Shown: positions 36,418 to 45,393 of the stretch, piece after piece
Position numbering within the stretch: the stretch's first letter is position 1
Layout of the letters: every line of letters starts with the position of its first letter
DNA from: G025836975 sp040391135
GTDB lineage: Bacteria; Pseudomonadota; Gammaproteobacteria; Burkholderiales; Burkholderiaceae_B
Direction of reading: 5' to 3'
Length of the DNA: 64,000 nt
NCBI GenBank assembly: GCA_040391135.1
Contig: JBEBYL010000003.1
Location: 171,479-235,478 of the forward strand
Made by a program: the position numbers and the translations under genes
The notes under the pieces: model-generated
What the model saw: the letters and a program-made list of their open reading frames with translations, nothing else
The model's database searches: none
Told to the model about the DNA's origin: nothing

Positions 36418-37446
36418 TTATTTGGCGGCGAAGATTTTGCCGAATTCGCGGCCCCATTTCTGGATTTCCTCGTCGGCAAGATCGCGCACCGGCTGGACCT
36501 TCGCGTTCTCGATGCCCTTAATGGGCGGGAACACGCCTTGAGCCAGCACATACTCGCCCACTTCATTGGCCAATAGCCCCATGGCCTGCTTCGATAGCCA
36601 GAAATCAAGGAAGGCGCGGGCCGCGTCGGGATGCGGGGCATTGGTCGTCATGGCGATGGCGCGTGCCGTTCCCAGCAAAGGCTGGCCCGATTGAGGCGCC
36701 CATGCCAGCGGGGCGGGCGCCTTGGTCAGAATGTATTTGGGCATCGAGATGCCGATCAGCTTTTCGCCGCTTTCCACCGGCGCGGGCGTGGGGCCGAACG
36801 AGGCGACGAACATGGGCCGGTTGGCCGCCAGGCCCTTGAGGAACTGCATCCAGTCGTCCTCCGACTTGAAGACCTGTTCTTTCAGTCCCACCAGCCAGGC
36901 GATTGTCGAGGCGTGTGTGGCCGGGTCGGCCATGACGATCTTGTTTTTCCACTTGGGGTCGGCCAGGTCTTCGTAGCGCGCGGGCGCATCGGCCGGCTTG
37001 ACGTGGTCGGTGTTGTAAAGATAGGAAACGTATTCGATGCCGAACAGCGTGATGTACTCGTCTTTGGTGGCCCATTCGGGATAGCCCGCCGTGGAGGGCG
37101 AGCGGTAGGGGGCCAGTACGCCCTTTTCCTTCAGGATCTCCAGCATGGGCAAGGGCGCCTGAACCACATCGGCCAGCAGCTTGCCGGCATTGAACTCGGT
37201 GAGGATGGTCGGCAGGAACTTGGAGCTCGAGGTCCGTGTGTATTCGCCCTTGACGCCGGTTTCCTTTTCGAAGGCCTTCATGATGGGCGAAACCGCGGTG
37301 ATGTTGGCGTAGAACACCGCTTTGCCTTGCTGCTTGGCCAGCGCGTACGGATCGGCCGCAAAGGCCGATGGCAAAGCGCCCGGTATATGCGCCAGGCCCG
37401 ATGCCGCTGCCAGCTTGAGAAAAATACGACGATCTATCGTAGCCAT
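36418..37446 (-). CDS. ABC transporter substrate-binding protein, family 1, Tat-type signal
   Basis: 342 residues from ATG 37446. The N terminus reads MATIDRRIFLKLAAASG, a twin-arginine type signal, so it may be exported folded. The mature protein starts near ADPYALAKQQGKAVFYANIT and belongs with the ferric/2-aminoethylphosphonate/sulfonate-binding proteins. It has a tyrosine-rich stretch (GIEYVSYLYNTDHV), but no clear ferric-binding Tyr pair could be fixed. First gene of the operon, divergent from the flavoprotein gene at 37619. Confidence 0.85.
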   Translation of the reverse strand: MATIDRRIFLKLAAASGLAHIPGALPSAFAADPYALAKQQGKAVFYANITAVSPIMKAFEKETGVKGEYTRTSSSKFLPTILTEFNAGKLLADVVQAPLPMLEILKEKGVLAPYRSPSTAGYPEWATKDEYITLFGIEYVSYLYNTDHVKPADAPARYEDLADPKWKNKIVMADPATHASTIAWLVGLKEQVFKSEDDWMQFLKGLAANRPMFVASFGPTPAPVESGEKLIGISMPKYILTKAPAPLAWAPQSGQPLLGTARAIAMTTNAPHPDAARAFLDFWLSKQAMGLLANEVGEYVLAQGVFPPIKGIENAKVQPVRDLADEEIQKWGREFGKIFAAK

Positions 37447-37618
37447 GCTTGTCTCCTGTGGTTTATGGCATCGAGTCGGGCCCGCTGCCGTTTTTTTGAG
37501 CAAATGGTAGCCGGTCGATCGTCCGTTTACAAGGAAATAAGTTTGAACCTGAAGCATGGCGGCTTTGTGCTACCTTACGATTTTCCCGGATCGTCTTCCG
37601 GCTCATCCTTCCCTACCC

Positions 37619-38869
37619 ATGCCCTCTTGCTCTGTAGCCGTGATAGGCGGCGGCCCCGCCGGCCTGATGGCGGCCGAAACCCTGGCGCTCGCCGGCGTCC
37701 ATGTCGATGTCTACGACGCCATGCCGTCGGTCGGCCGCAAATTCCTGCTGGCCGGCCGCGGCGGCCTGAATTTGACGCACAGCGAGCCGGACCCCGTGTT
37801 TCGTTCGCGCTTTGGCGCCCGGACGGCGCAGGTCGCGCCCTGGCTGGACCTGCTGGATGCGCAGGCCTTGCGCCAGTGGACGAGCGAACTGGGCGTGGAG
37901 ACATTCGTCGGATCCTCGGGACGCGTCTTTCCGGCGGAAATGAAAGCGGCGCCTTTATTGCGCAAATGGCTGCAAAGGCTGAAGGCCGGCGGCGTGACAT
38001 TGCATGCCCGGCATATATGGCAAGGTTGGGCCGGCGATGGATCATGCCGCTTCCAGACGCCGGATGGCGAGGTGACGAGGCATGCCGACGCCGTGGTGCT
38101 GGCGCTGGGCGGCGCCAGTTGGGCTCGCCTGGGTTCGAATGGTGCCTGGCGCGGACTCCTGGAAGAAAAAGGCATTGCGGTTTCAGCCTTTCAGCCGGCC
38201 AATGGCGGTTTCCTGGCTGATTGGGGAAGTTATTTTGCGGAGCGCTTTGCCGGCCAGCCCCTCAAGGCTATCGCGGCGGCGCCGCCGGGCTTCGATATGC
38301 GGGCGGGAGAATGCATGATCACCGCGGACGGGATTGAAGGCGGCCTGATCTATGCGTGGTCCGCCAATCTGCGCGAGGCCTTGCTGGCCGAGGGCAACGC
38401 AGTGCTGCGTATCGATCTATTACCCCACCATAGTATGGCGCAGGTGTGCGACGAAGTCGCGCGGCCGCGCGGCTCGCGCTCCTGGTCCAGCCATCTGGCA
38501 GGCCGGCTGGGCTTGCGCGGCGCCAAGGCCGGATTGCTGCGCGAATGCCTGCCCAAAGAAATTTTCGACCATCCCGAGGCCTTGGCCCGGGCCATCAAGA
38601 ACGTGCCCCTGCGCCTGCGCGGCATGCGGCCTTTGGACGAGGCGATCAGTACGGCGGGCGGCGTGCTGTTCGACGGCCTGACGAAGGACTCGATGCTGCA
38701 TGCCTTGCCCGGTGTCTTCTGCGCCGGGGAAATGCTGGACTGGGAAGCCCCCACCGGAGGCTATTTGTTGACGGCCTGTTTCGCCAGCGGGCGGGCGGCG
38801 GGCCAGGGCGTGTTGCGCTGGCTTGGCCAGCAGCCGCAAGGCGGCGCGGCGGTCAATGCGGCACCCTGA
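37619..38869 (+). CDS. HI0933-type NAD(P)/FAD flavoprotein
   Basis: 416 residues from ATG 37619; a frame extension to 37556 exists. FAD loop VAVIGGGPAGLMAAETLALAG near the N terminus, GRKFLLAGRGGLNLTHSEP, and a C-terminal GVFCAGEMLDWEAPTGGYLL with the FAD-ribityl motif. This matches the TIGR03862/HI0933 family, whose role is unknown. Stands alone between the ABC operon and the FUSC gene. Confidence 0.85.
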   Translation: MPSCSVAVIGGGPAGLMAAETLALAGVHVDVYDAMPSVGRKFLLAGRGGLNLTHSEPDPVFRSRFGARTAQVAPWLDLLDAQALRQWTSELGVETFVGSSGRVFPAEMKAAPLLRKWLQRLKAGGVTLHARHIWQGWAGDGSCRFQTPDGEVTRHADAVVLALGGASWARLGSNGAWRGLLEEKGIAVSAFQPANGGFLADWGSYFAERFAGQPLKAIAAAPPGFDMRAGECMITADGIEGGLIYAWSANLREALLAEGNAVLRIDLLPHHSMAQVCDEVARPRGSRSWSSHLAGRLGLRGAKAGLLRECLPKEIFDHPEALARAIKNVPLRLRGMRPLDEAISTAGGVLFDGLTKDSMLHALPGVFCAGEMLDWEAPTGGYLLTACFASGRAAGQGVLRWLGQQPQGGAAVNAAP

Positions 38870-38877
38870 TCCGGCCG

Positions 38878-40035
38878 CTATCGCCAGGCCTTGAGTTTCT
38901 TGCGGCGCCTGGCCAGATAGGCGCGGTCGTCCACGGTGGAAAAAATCACCGCGAAGACGATGCCTATTGCCGCACCGACTATCGTGTCCATGACGCGCTC
39001 CACGGGCATGTTGCCATGGGCCACCGGAGAGGCCAAGTGGGTCATCAGCAAGGCCATGGGCGTTATGGTTATCTGTCCCAGCGCGTAGTTGTAGCCTATG
39101 ATGATTTCGGTCACGAACTGGAAAACCACGATGGCCCCGACCATGAACCAGAATGGCGGGTCTTGCGCCAGAATGGCCCAGACGATGCACGCACCAAGCA
39201 CGGTGCCGGCCATGCGCTGCAATGAACGATTCATCGTGACATGCAGATGGCCGCCCTGCATGACCGAGGTGGCGCCTATGGCTGCCCAGGCAGGGTAGTG
39301 CCAGCCGGCCGCATAGGCGATTCCGGCCGCAATGGCGGCTCCGATCGTGATCCGGCCGGCCGCCGTCAATTGATGCGAGAACAGCGCGGGCTTTCCTTTG
39401 GACACTCCCGGGATGATGACTTCCTGCGAGCGCAGCCGGTCGGTCAGTGTGCAGACCAGCCACGCCAGCGTGGCGCCCCATGCGGTTCCCAGGCTGCGCT
39501 CCATAATGGTGGTCCATGAGTCCACGGGCCCCATTACGGCGCCTGCCGCGAAGACGAAAATGACGGCGCCAGGGCCCCCCAGCCCCCAGCGCGAAACCGC
39601 AATCGTCGATGCACCGGCGAAAAGCGCCAGCAGCAGTACCATGGCCGCCGGCGGAGCGCCGGAAAACGAGATCAGCGAGGGCAGGAATACGCCCGTGGTC
39701 AGGAGCGCGCCGCAGATCAGCACGATTTTCCGGCGGCGGGGTATGGATGCATAGCGGCCGAATAGCGCTGCCAGGGCGCCCAATGCGGGGAAGCCGACCA
39801 GATAGGGCCACGGCGACAAATGGACGGTCGCCAGTGCGGCCAAGATGCTCAGTGCCGCCTGCAAGCCGGCGATGCCCGCATTCCGGATCGACGGAGGGGG
39901 GCTGACCGCCAGGCTTTCCTGGAACTGCATGCGCGACAGCAGATGGCGCGCGGAACCGCTGCGCGTGGCCTTGATGTGCTCGCCGCGAGCCGATCTGGCG
40001 CGCAGCCGAGATGATGGGCTTTCTTTGGAAGGCAT
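38878..40035 (-). CDS. FUSC-family inner-membrane protein
   Basis: 385 residues, strongly hydrophobic, two sets of helices. The motif AAGWHYPAWAAIGATSVMQG and the following RSLQRMAGTVLGACIVW are typical of FUSC (fusaric-acid-resistance / aromatic-acid-exporter-like) proteins. Length about half of a full FUSC exporter. Start at ATG 40035 has no clear ribosome site. It ends convergent with the flavoprotein and follows garD on the same strand, separated by 85 bases. Confidence 0.75.
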   Translation of the reverse strand: MPSKESPSSRLRARSARGEHIKATRSGSARHLLSRMQFQESLAVSPPPSIRNAGIAGLQAALSILAALATVHLSPWPYLVGFPALGALAALFGRYASIPRRRKIVLICGALLTTGVFLPSLISFSGAPPAAMVLLLALFAGASTIAVSRWGLGGPGAVIFVFAAGAVMGPVDSWTTIMERSLGTAWGATLAWLVCTLTDRLRSQEVIIPGVSKGKPALFSHQLTAAGRITIGAAIAAGIAYAAGWHYPAWAAIGATSVMQGGHLHVTMNRSLQRMAGTVLGACIVWAILAQDPPFWFMVGAIVVFQFVTEIIIGYNYALGQITITPMALLMTHLASPVAHGNMPVERVMDTIVGAAIGIVFAVIFSTVDDRAYLARRRKKLKAWR

Positions 40036-40120
40036 GGGAGATACGTGAGCCGGAGCTGCTTATGATACCCCTTGCCCAGGGCCGGCTAAGCCCGCTGGGC
40101 GATTCTGCGCGGCGGCGAAC

Positions 40121-41719
40121 TCAGGTTACCGGGGCGGGGTTGAACAAGACGAGCGAGTTCGTCAGCTTCCAATGCTCGGCCCAGGTTTTCTTGCGGCCGC
40201 TGGCCACATCGAGCATCAGGCGGAACAGTTCCCAGCCTACCTCTTCGATGCTTGCCGAGCCATCCGCGATCCGGCCCGCATTGATATCCATCAGGTCGTG
40301 CCAGCGCCTGGCCAGGTCGCTGCGCGTCGCCACCTTGATGACGGGGCACTCCGCCAGTCCATAGGGCGTTCCCCGGCCCGTGGTGAAGACATGAAGATTC
40401 ATGCCGGCGGCCAATTGGAGGGTGCCGCAGATGAAATCGCTTGCCGGGGTGGCGGCAAACGTCAGTCCTTTGGCCTTCAATTTCTCGCCCGGCGCCAGCA
40501 CGCAGGAAATCGGCGCCGTGCCTGACTTGACGATGGAGCCCATGGCCTTCTCGACGATGTTGGACAAGCCTCCTTTCTTGTTGCCGGGCGTAGTGTTGGC
40601 GCTTCGGTCCACGCTGCCGCGCTCAAGGTAGGCGTCATACCAGGCCATCTCGCGGATCATGGCTTGGGCGACTTCGCGCGAAGTCGCCCGGGCGGTAAGC
40701 TGGGCAATGCCGTCGCGCACTTCGGTGGTCTCGGAAAAAACCACGCTGGCGCCCGCGCGGACCAGAAGGTCGGTGCAGAAGCCGACGGCGGGATTGGCCG
40801 TGACGCCGGAGAAGGCGTCGCTGCCGCCGCATTGCACGCCGACCACCAGCTCGCTGGCGGGCACGGTTTCCCGCTTGCGGGTGTTCAGGCGCCGAAGATG
40901 GCCCTCGGCCTGGCGCATGATGGATTCGACCATGGACATGAAGCCCACGTGGGCATCGTCCTGCAAACATACGACATCCAGGGCGCTTTCGCCGTCTGCG
41001 CCTCTGGAAGGCCTTATGTCCGGATCGACGCGCGGGACCACGCCCGGCGGCAGCAGGCGTTCGGGCTGAAGCTTTTCGCAGCCCAGGCTGACCACCATGA
41101 TCTCGCCGCCGAAATTGGGGTTCAGGCTGATGTTGCGTAAGGTGCGGATGGGAACCACGGCGTCCGGCGCATCGATCGCCACGCCGCAGCCATAGCTGTG
41201 TTCCAGGGCCACGACATCGTCCACATTGGGAAACCTGGGCAGCAGTTCGGTCTTGATGCGCTGGACGGCAAACTCGGTGACGCCCGCCACGCATTGCACC
41301 GTCTGGGTGATGGCCAGTATGTTGCGCGTGCCGACCGATCCGTCCCGATTTCTGTAGCCTTCGAATGTATAGCCTTCCAGTGCGGCTTGCGGCGGGGCTT
41401 TTACCGTGGCCATGGGCAAGCCGTCGAGTTCGCGGGCTTCGGGCATCTTCAACAAGCGCTCGTGCACCCAACTGCCCGCGGGGATGGTTTCAATGGCATA
41501 GCCGATAGCTATGCCGTAGCGCAATACCTCTGCGCCGCCGGGTATGTCGACCAGCGCGAGCTTATGGCCTTGCGGCACTCCATTGCGTAAAACCAGGCCC
41601 GAGGGCAACGTCGTGCCGGCGGGCAGGCCGCCGTCATTGGCCACGATGGCCACATTATCGCGGGCATGCATCATGATGGTCAGGGGCGCCTGAGGCGCTG
41701 CGCGGGGAACAACGGACAT
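40121..41719 (-). CDS. garD: Galactarate dehydratase
   Basis: 532 residues; AGGAGAGAAGG precedes the ATG. The SAF-like N terminus and UxaA-type body match E. coli GarD closely by eye: PQGHKLALVDIPGGAEVLRYG, LEGYTFEGYRNRDGSVGTRN, SYGCGVAID, LNPNFGGEIMVVSLGCEKLQ, QCGGSDAFSGVTANPAVG and the ending SLVLFNPAPVT. It dehydrates meso-galactarate to 5-dehydro-4-deoxy-glucarate with Fe(II). An operator-like palindrome overlaps its predicted promoter (41785-41798). Confidence 0.95.
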   Translation of the reverse strand: MSVVPRAAPQAPLTIMMHARDNVAIVANDGGLPAGTTLPSGLVLRNGVPQGHKLALVDIPGGAEVLRYGIAIGYAIETIPAGSWVHERLLKMPEARELDGLPMATVKAPPQAALEGYTFEGYRNRDGSVGTRNILAITQTVQCVAGVTEFAVQRIKTELLPRFPNVDDVVALEHSYGCGVAIDAPDAVVPIRTLRNISLNPNFGGEIMVVSLGCEKLQPERLLPPGVVPRVDPDIRPSRGADGESALDVVCLQDDAHVGFMSMVESIMRQAEGHLRRLNTRKRETVPASELVVGVQCGGSDAFSGVTANPAVGFCTDLLVRAGASVVFSETTEVRDGIAQLTARATSREVAQAMIREMAWYDAYLERGSVDRSANTTPGNKKGGLSNIVEKAMGSIVKSGTAPISCVLAPGEKLKAKGLTFAATPASDFICGTLQLAAGMNLHVFTTGRGTPYGLAECPVIKVATRSDLARRWHDLMDINAGRIADGSASIEEVGWELFRLMLDVASGRKKTWAEHWKLTNSLVLFNPAPVT

Positions 41720-41784
41720 CCTTCTCTCCTGGACGATTTGGCGGCAATGCCCGATAAGCGGCTGGCACCGATTAGCCGGGAATT

Positions 41785-41803
41785 TGGTAGCGGTACCATT
41801 CTA
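41785..41803 (-). promoter_or_regulatory. garD promoter -10 and LacI-type operator
   Basis: On the minus strand a TAGAAT -10 box (41798-41803) runs into TGGTACCGCTACCA (41785-41798; the plus strand reads TGGTAGCGGTACCA). TTGGAT about 19 bases upstream could be the -35. The operator directly follows the -10, so bound repressor would block transcription. Confidence 0.72.
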
Positions 41804-41983
41804 AACCCTATTGCCCGGGAAAATCCAATATATCCTTGTTCCCATCCTCGGGCTTCAGCAGGGCGCCATGCCGTTTCATAGTAAGACTTCATGCGCTACA
41901 GTCACCGGGCATGGTCCTTTCATGAAGTTGTTGCGGTAAACGAAAATTAATGGATTCCTAGTGGAAACACCTAAGAAAAATCA

Positions 41984-42036
41984 TTGACGCTGATAATTGG
42001 TATCGCTACCATTCACTTCAAATGGTAGCGATACCA
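41984..42036 (+). promoter_or_regulatory. Promoter and two LacI-type operators before the Bug gene
   Basis: TTGACG (41984-41989), 17-base spacer, TACCAT (42007-42012). Operator 1 TGGTATCGCTACCA (41998-42011) overlaps the -10, and operator 2 TGGTAGCGATACCA (42023-42036) lies 25 bases on. The same layout recurs before kdgD. The whole 41720-42105 stretch has no gene and is otherwise A/T-richer than its surroundings. Confidence 0.75.
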
Positions 42037-42105
42037 TCCCCGACTGCCGGTTCAAGCGGCCCGGACTGGCCTCACAATTCTTTTAAAATATGCCCAGGAG
42101 GCAAC

Positions 42106-43062
42106 ATGAAAAAAATACTAGGCGCGCTTGCCGCAACGTTGGTCATGACATCGGCGCAGGCGGCTTGGCCAGACAAAACCGTAACGTTGGTGGTTCCTTT
42201 CCCGCCGGGCGGCTCCACGGACCTGATCGGACGCTTGCTGGCATCCAAGCTGGAAGCCCAGTTGGGACAAACCTTCGTGGTGGACAACAAGGCCGGCGCA
42301 ACGGGCACGATCGGCGCGGCCCATGTCGCCCGTTCCAAGCCCGACGGCTACACCTTGCTGGTATCGTCGCTCGGCCCTTACGTGATCGCGCCGCACCTGT
42401 ACAGCAAGGTTCCCTATGATGCGCTCAAGGATTTCGACTACCTGACGGTGGCGGTGCAGGCGCCCAACGTACTGGTGGTGCCGGAAACGTCCAAGCATAA
42501 ATCCGTCGCCGATGTCATCGCATTTGAAAAAGCCAATCCCGCCACCATGACTTTCGCCTCGTCGGGGAGCGGCAGCAGCGATCACCTGACGGCCGAGCTC
42601 TTCTGGCGCCAGACTGACACCAGCGGCGTCCATGTGCCCTACAAGGGCGGCGGCCCGGTGCTGGCAGCCCTGTTGGGTTCCCAAGTGGATGCTTCGTTCA
42701 TGAACATCAATACCGCAATACCGCAGATCAGGTCCGGCAAGCTGAAGGCACTGGCCATCACCAGCGCCAAGCGCTCGCCCCTGTTGCCGGACGTGCCGAC
42801 CTTGACCGAATCCGGCATCAAGGACGCCAACGTCTATTCGTGGCAAGCCATTGCGGCTCCGCATGGATTGCCGGCCGACGTCAAGGCCAAGCTGCATGCG
42901 GCATTGGTCAAAGGCCTTAACGATCCGGCCGTGAAACCCAAGCTGCTGGACCTGGGGTTCGAGATCGTCGGCAACACGCCGGAAGAGTTCACCCGTTTCC
43001 AGGCCGCTGAATTCAAACGCTGGAAGGACCTGATCGAAGCCCGCAAGATCAGCGCCAACTAA
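42106..43062 (+). CDS. Bug/TctC-family periplasmic solute-binding protein (sugar-acid regulon)
   Basis: 318 residues from ATG 42106 after CCCAGGAGGCAAC. Signal peptide to about residue 20 (TSAQAAW). Bug motifs: VTLVVPFPPGGSTDLIGRLL, VDNKAGATGTIGAA, HVPYKGGGPVL. It lies between the LacI-type operators and the lacI-like gene, so galactarate or glucarate is the likely ligand. No membrane partner is seen. Confidence 0.92.
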   Translation: MKKILGALAATLVMTSAQAAWPDKTVTLVVPFPPGGSTDLIGRLLASKLEAQLGQTFVVDNKAGATGTIGAAHVARSKPDGYTLLVSSLGPYVIAPHLYSKVPYDALKDFDYLTVAVQAPNVLVVPETSKHKSVADVIAFEKANPATMTFASSGSGSSDHLTAELFWRQTDTSGVHVPYKGGGPVLAALLGSQVDASFMNINTAIPQIRSGKLKALAITSAKRSPLLPDVPTLTESGIKDANVYSWQAIAAPHGLPADVKAKLHAALVKGLNDPAVKPKLLDLGFEIVGNTPEEFTRFQAAEFKRWKDLIEARKISAN

Positions 43063-43103
43063 AGCGTTAGGCCGGCCAGCTGTCATCCGCCGGCGGGAAA
43101 ACA

Positions 43104-43143
43104 AAATCGCGCATGAGCCCATCGGCATCATGCGCGATTTTTT
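43104..43143 (+). terminator. Intrinsic terminator after the Bug gene
   Basis: AAATCGCGCATGA and TCATGCGCGATTT form a perfect 13-bp stem around an 11-base loop, followed by TTT (six T from the stem end). It separates the Bug gene from the lacI-like gene. Confidence 0.9.
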
Positions 43144-43161
43144 ATGTTCGACCGCGATCTT

Positions 43162-43191
43162 TTGGCAGTGTGGCCGGGCCGCACGTATACT
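43162..43191 (+). promoter_or_regulatory. Candidate sigma-70 promoter of the lacI-like gene
   Basis: TTGGCA, 18-base spacer, TATACT, about 90 bases before the start codon. No TGGTA-type operator overlaps it, so the regulator may be made constitutively. Confidence 0.5.
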
Positions 43192-43281
43192 CGCCCTTTG
43201 GATCGGCGAGCTCGCCACGTCCCGGCCGCATTCTTCCGATAGGCATTCACTTCCAACTCAGGCGCCATTTTTGAACCCTAC

Positions 43282-44313
43282 ATGAGCGAAAAAGACACAA
43301 CCAAGCGATCCCGGCGAAGCAGCGGCGCCATCACGCTCAGGGACGTTGCCCGATTGGCGGGCGTGTCGCCCATTACCGCATCCCGGGTATTGAATACGCC
43401 TGATCAAGTCGCGCGGGAAACCCGGCAGAAGGTGCTGGATGCCGTTCAACGCACAGGCTATGTGCCCAATAGAATGGCCGGCGGCCTGGCTTCGTCGCGC
43501 AGCCGCCTGATCGCGGCGGTGGTGCCCAGTACCGTGATGTCGGTGTTCATGGAAACCATCGAAGCCCTGAACGGCACGCTGTTCGATGCGGGCTACCAAC
43601 TGATGCTGGGACAGTCCAGCTATTCCCCCCGCCGCGAGGAACTGCTGCTGGAAGCCATCATAGGCCGGCGGCCCGATGGGATTTTTCTTACGGGCGTCAT
43701 GCAGCAGGGCAAAGGTCGAACCCGCCTGTTGGCATCGGGCATTCCCGTGGTGGAAACCTGGGACCTGACCCCTACGCCCATCGACATGCTGGTCGGGTTT
43801 TCACACCAGGAAATCGGCCACCAAGTGGCCCAGTTCTTCATCGGAAAAGGGCGCCGGCGCCTGGGGATCGTGCAAGCCAACGATGAGCGGGCCAACCGGC
43901 GGTCCCGCGCATTCGCCGAAGTGGCCGCTCAAAGCGGCCTGGCCGATGTTTCCATCGTGGATGTGGGCGCTTCGCGCTCGATCAAAAGCGGACGCGATGC
44001 GCTGGGCAGGATGCTGGCCGCGGCGCCGGACGTGGATGCGATTTTCTGCAGCTCCGATCTGCTGGCCCTGGGCGTCATGACCGAGGCCCGTGCGCGCGGC
44101 ATCCCCATACCCGGGCGCATCGCCATCATGGGTTTCGGCGATGTGCCGTTTGTGGCCGATATGGTTCCGTCGCTTAGCACGGTGCACATCAACGGAGCCA
44201 ATATCGGCAAATTGGCCGCCCGCTGCCTGATCGACAGGGCCGATGACCGTCCGGTTGAACAGCGTGTCGTCGACGTCGGCTTTTCCATCATCGAACGCGA
44301 AACCACAGACTAG
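43282..44313 (+). CDS. LacI/GntR-type transcriptional regulator of sugar-acid genes
   Basis: 343 residues. The LacI helix-turn-helix is TLRDVARLAGVSPITASRVL (18-37) and is followed by the hinge helix ending in NRMAGGLASSRSR. A periplasmic-binding-type effector domain follows (about 70-335), with GRIAIMGFGDVP. Similar to the E. coli GntR group. Three promoters around it carry TGGTA-N-CG-N-TACCA palindromes, the form of operator such proteins use. It probably represses garD, the Bug gene and kdgD-gudD until a sugar acid is present. Confidence 0.93.
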   Translation: MSEKDTTKRSRRSSGAITLRDVARLAGVSPITASRVLNTPDQVARETRQKVLDAVQRTGYVPNRMAGGLASSRSRLIAAVVPSTVMSVFMETIEALNGTLFDAGYQLMLGQSSYSPRREELLLEAIIGRRPDGIFLTGVMQQGKGRTRLLASGIPVVETWDLTPTPIDMLVGFSHQEIGHQVAQFFIGKGRRRLGIVQANDERANRRSRAFAEVAAQSGLADVSIVDVGASRSIKSGRDALGRMLAAAPDVDAIFCSSDLLALGVMTEARARGIPIPGRIAIMGFGDVPFVADMVPSLSTVHINGANIGKLAARCLIDRADDRPVEQRVVDVGFSIIERETTD

Positions 44314-44336
44314 TGGAAACCCTAGGCACTCTCCCA

Positions 44337-44394
44337 TTGACGCCTTGATTTGGTACCGCTACCATTCGGTTATTCGGAGATGGTAGCGGTACCA
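44337..44394 (+). promoter_or_regulatory. Promoter and two LacI-type operators before kdgD-gudD
   Basis: TTGACG (44337-44342), 17-base spacer, TACCAT (44360-44365). Operators TGGTACCGCTACCA (44351-44364) and TGGTAGCGGTACCA (44381-44394) lie 30 bases apart; the first covers the -10. Architecture repeats the one at 41984-42036. Confidence 0.78.
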
Positions 44395-44456
44395 AATCGC
44401 CTCTTTCCATTCCTCCAAGCCCACATTTACCTATCTATTCATCCAGAAGGACATCC

Positions 44457-45368
44457 ATGAATCCCCAAGAACTTAAAACCATCATGTCGCATGGGCTGCT
44501 GTCGTTCCCATTGACCGATTTCGATGCGCACGGCGAATTCAATGCGGCCGGCTATGCGGCGCGCCTGGAATGGCTGGCCCCGCACGGCGCCAGCGCGCTC
44601 TTTGCGGCGGGCGGCACGGGGGAGTTCTTTTCGCTGGCCGGGGACGAATACGCAGCCATCATCAAGACGGCCGTGCAGACCTGCAAAGGCAAGGTGCCGA
44701 TCATCGCCGGCGCGGGTGGCCCGACCCGGTTCGCCATCCAGTGCGCGCAAGAAGCGGAGCGGCAGGGCGCCCACGGCATCCTGCTGCTGCCGCACTATCT
44801 GACCGAGGCCAGCCAGGAAGGCCTGGTTGCGCACGTGGAAGCCGTGTGCAAGAGCGTGAAATTCGGCGTCATCATCTACAACCGCAATGTGTGCCGCTTG
44901 ACCCCCGATTCGCTGGCTGTCCTGGCCGAGCGCTGCCCCAATCTGATCGGCTTCAAGGACGGCATAGGCGATATCGAATTGATGTCCTCCATTTTCCTGA
45001 CGATGGGCGACCGGTTCTCCTACCTGGGCGGACTGCCCACGGCAGAGGTGTATGCCGCCGCCTACAAGGCGCTGGGCACCCCTGTTTATTCGTCGGCCGT
45101 ATTCAACTTCATACCGAAGACGGCCATGCAGTTCTATCACGCGGTGGCGAACGACGACATGGCGACCCAGCACCGTCTGCTGCGCGAATTCTTCATGCCT
45201 TATCTGAAACTGCGCAATCGCTCGGCGGGCTATGCCGTCAGCATCGTCAAGGCCGGCGCAAGCCTGGTTGGGCATTCGGCAGGGCCGGTGCGCCCGCCGC
45301 TGACGGACCTGAAACCCGCCGAACTGGAAGAGCTTCGGGCCTTGATCGCCAAGCTGGGTCCCCAATAA
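44457..45368 (+). CDS. kdgD: 5-dehydro-4-deoxyglucarate dehydratase
   Basis: 303 residues with AAGGACATCC before the ATG. A DapA-fold lyase: GLLSFPLTDFDAHGEFN, AAGGTGEFFSL, YNRNVCRLTPDSL and NLIGFKDGIGD with the Schiff-base lysine. It decarboxylates and dehydrates 5-dehydro-4-deoxyglucarate to alpha-ketoglutarate semialdehyde. A dehydrogenase for that semialdehyde is not in the window. Co-transcribed with gudD, 25 bases apart. Confidence 0.94.
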   Translation: MNPQELKTIMSHGLLSFPLTDFDAHGEFNAAGYAARLEWLAPHGASALFAAGGTGEFFSLAGDEYAAIIKTAVQTCKGKVPIIAGAGGPTRFAIQCAQEAERQGAHGILLLPHYLTEASQEGLVAHVEAVCKSVKFGVIIYNRNVCRLTPDSLAVLAERCPNLIGFKDGIGDIELMSSIFLTMGDRFSYLGGLPTAEVYAAAYKALGTPVYSSAVFNFIPKTAMQFYHAVANDDMATQHRLLREFFMPYLKLRNRSAGYAVSIVKAGASLVGHSAGPVRPPLTDLKPAELEELRALIAKLGPQ

Positions 45369-45393
45369 ATCACGCAACAAGGCCGGTAACCCT

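Noticed and set aside
37556..37618. Start of the flavoprotein at 37556
   Set aside because: The extra 21 residues show no family similarity and ATG 37619 directly precedes the FAD-binding strand.
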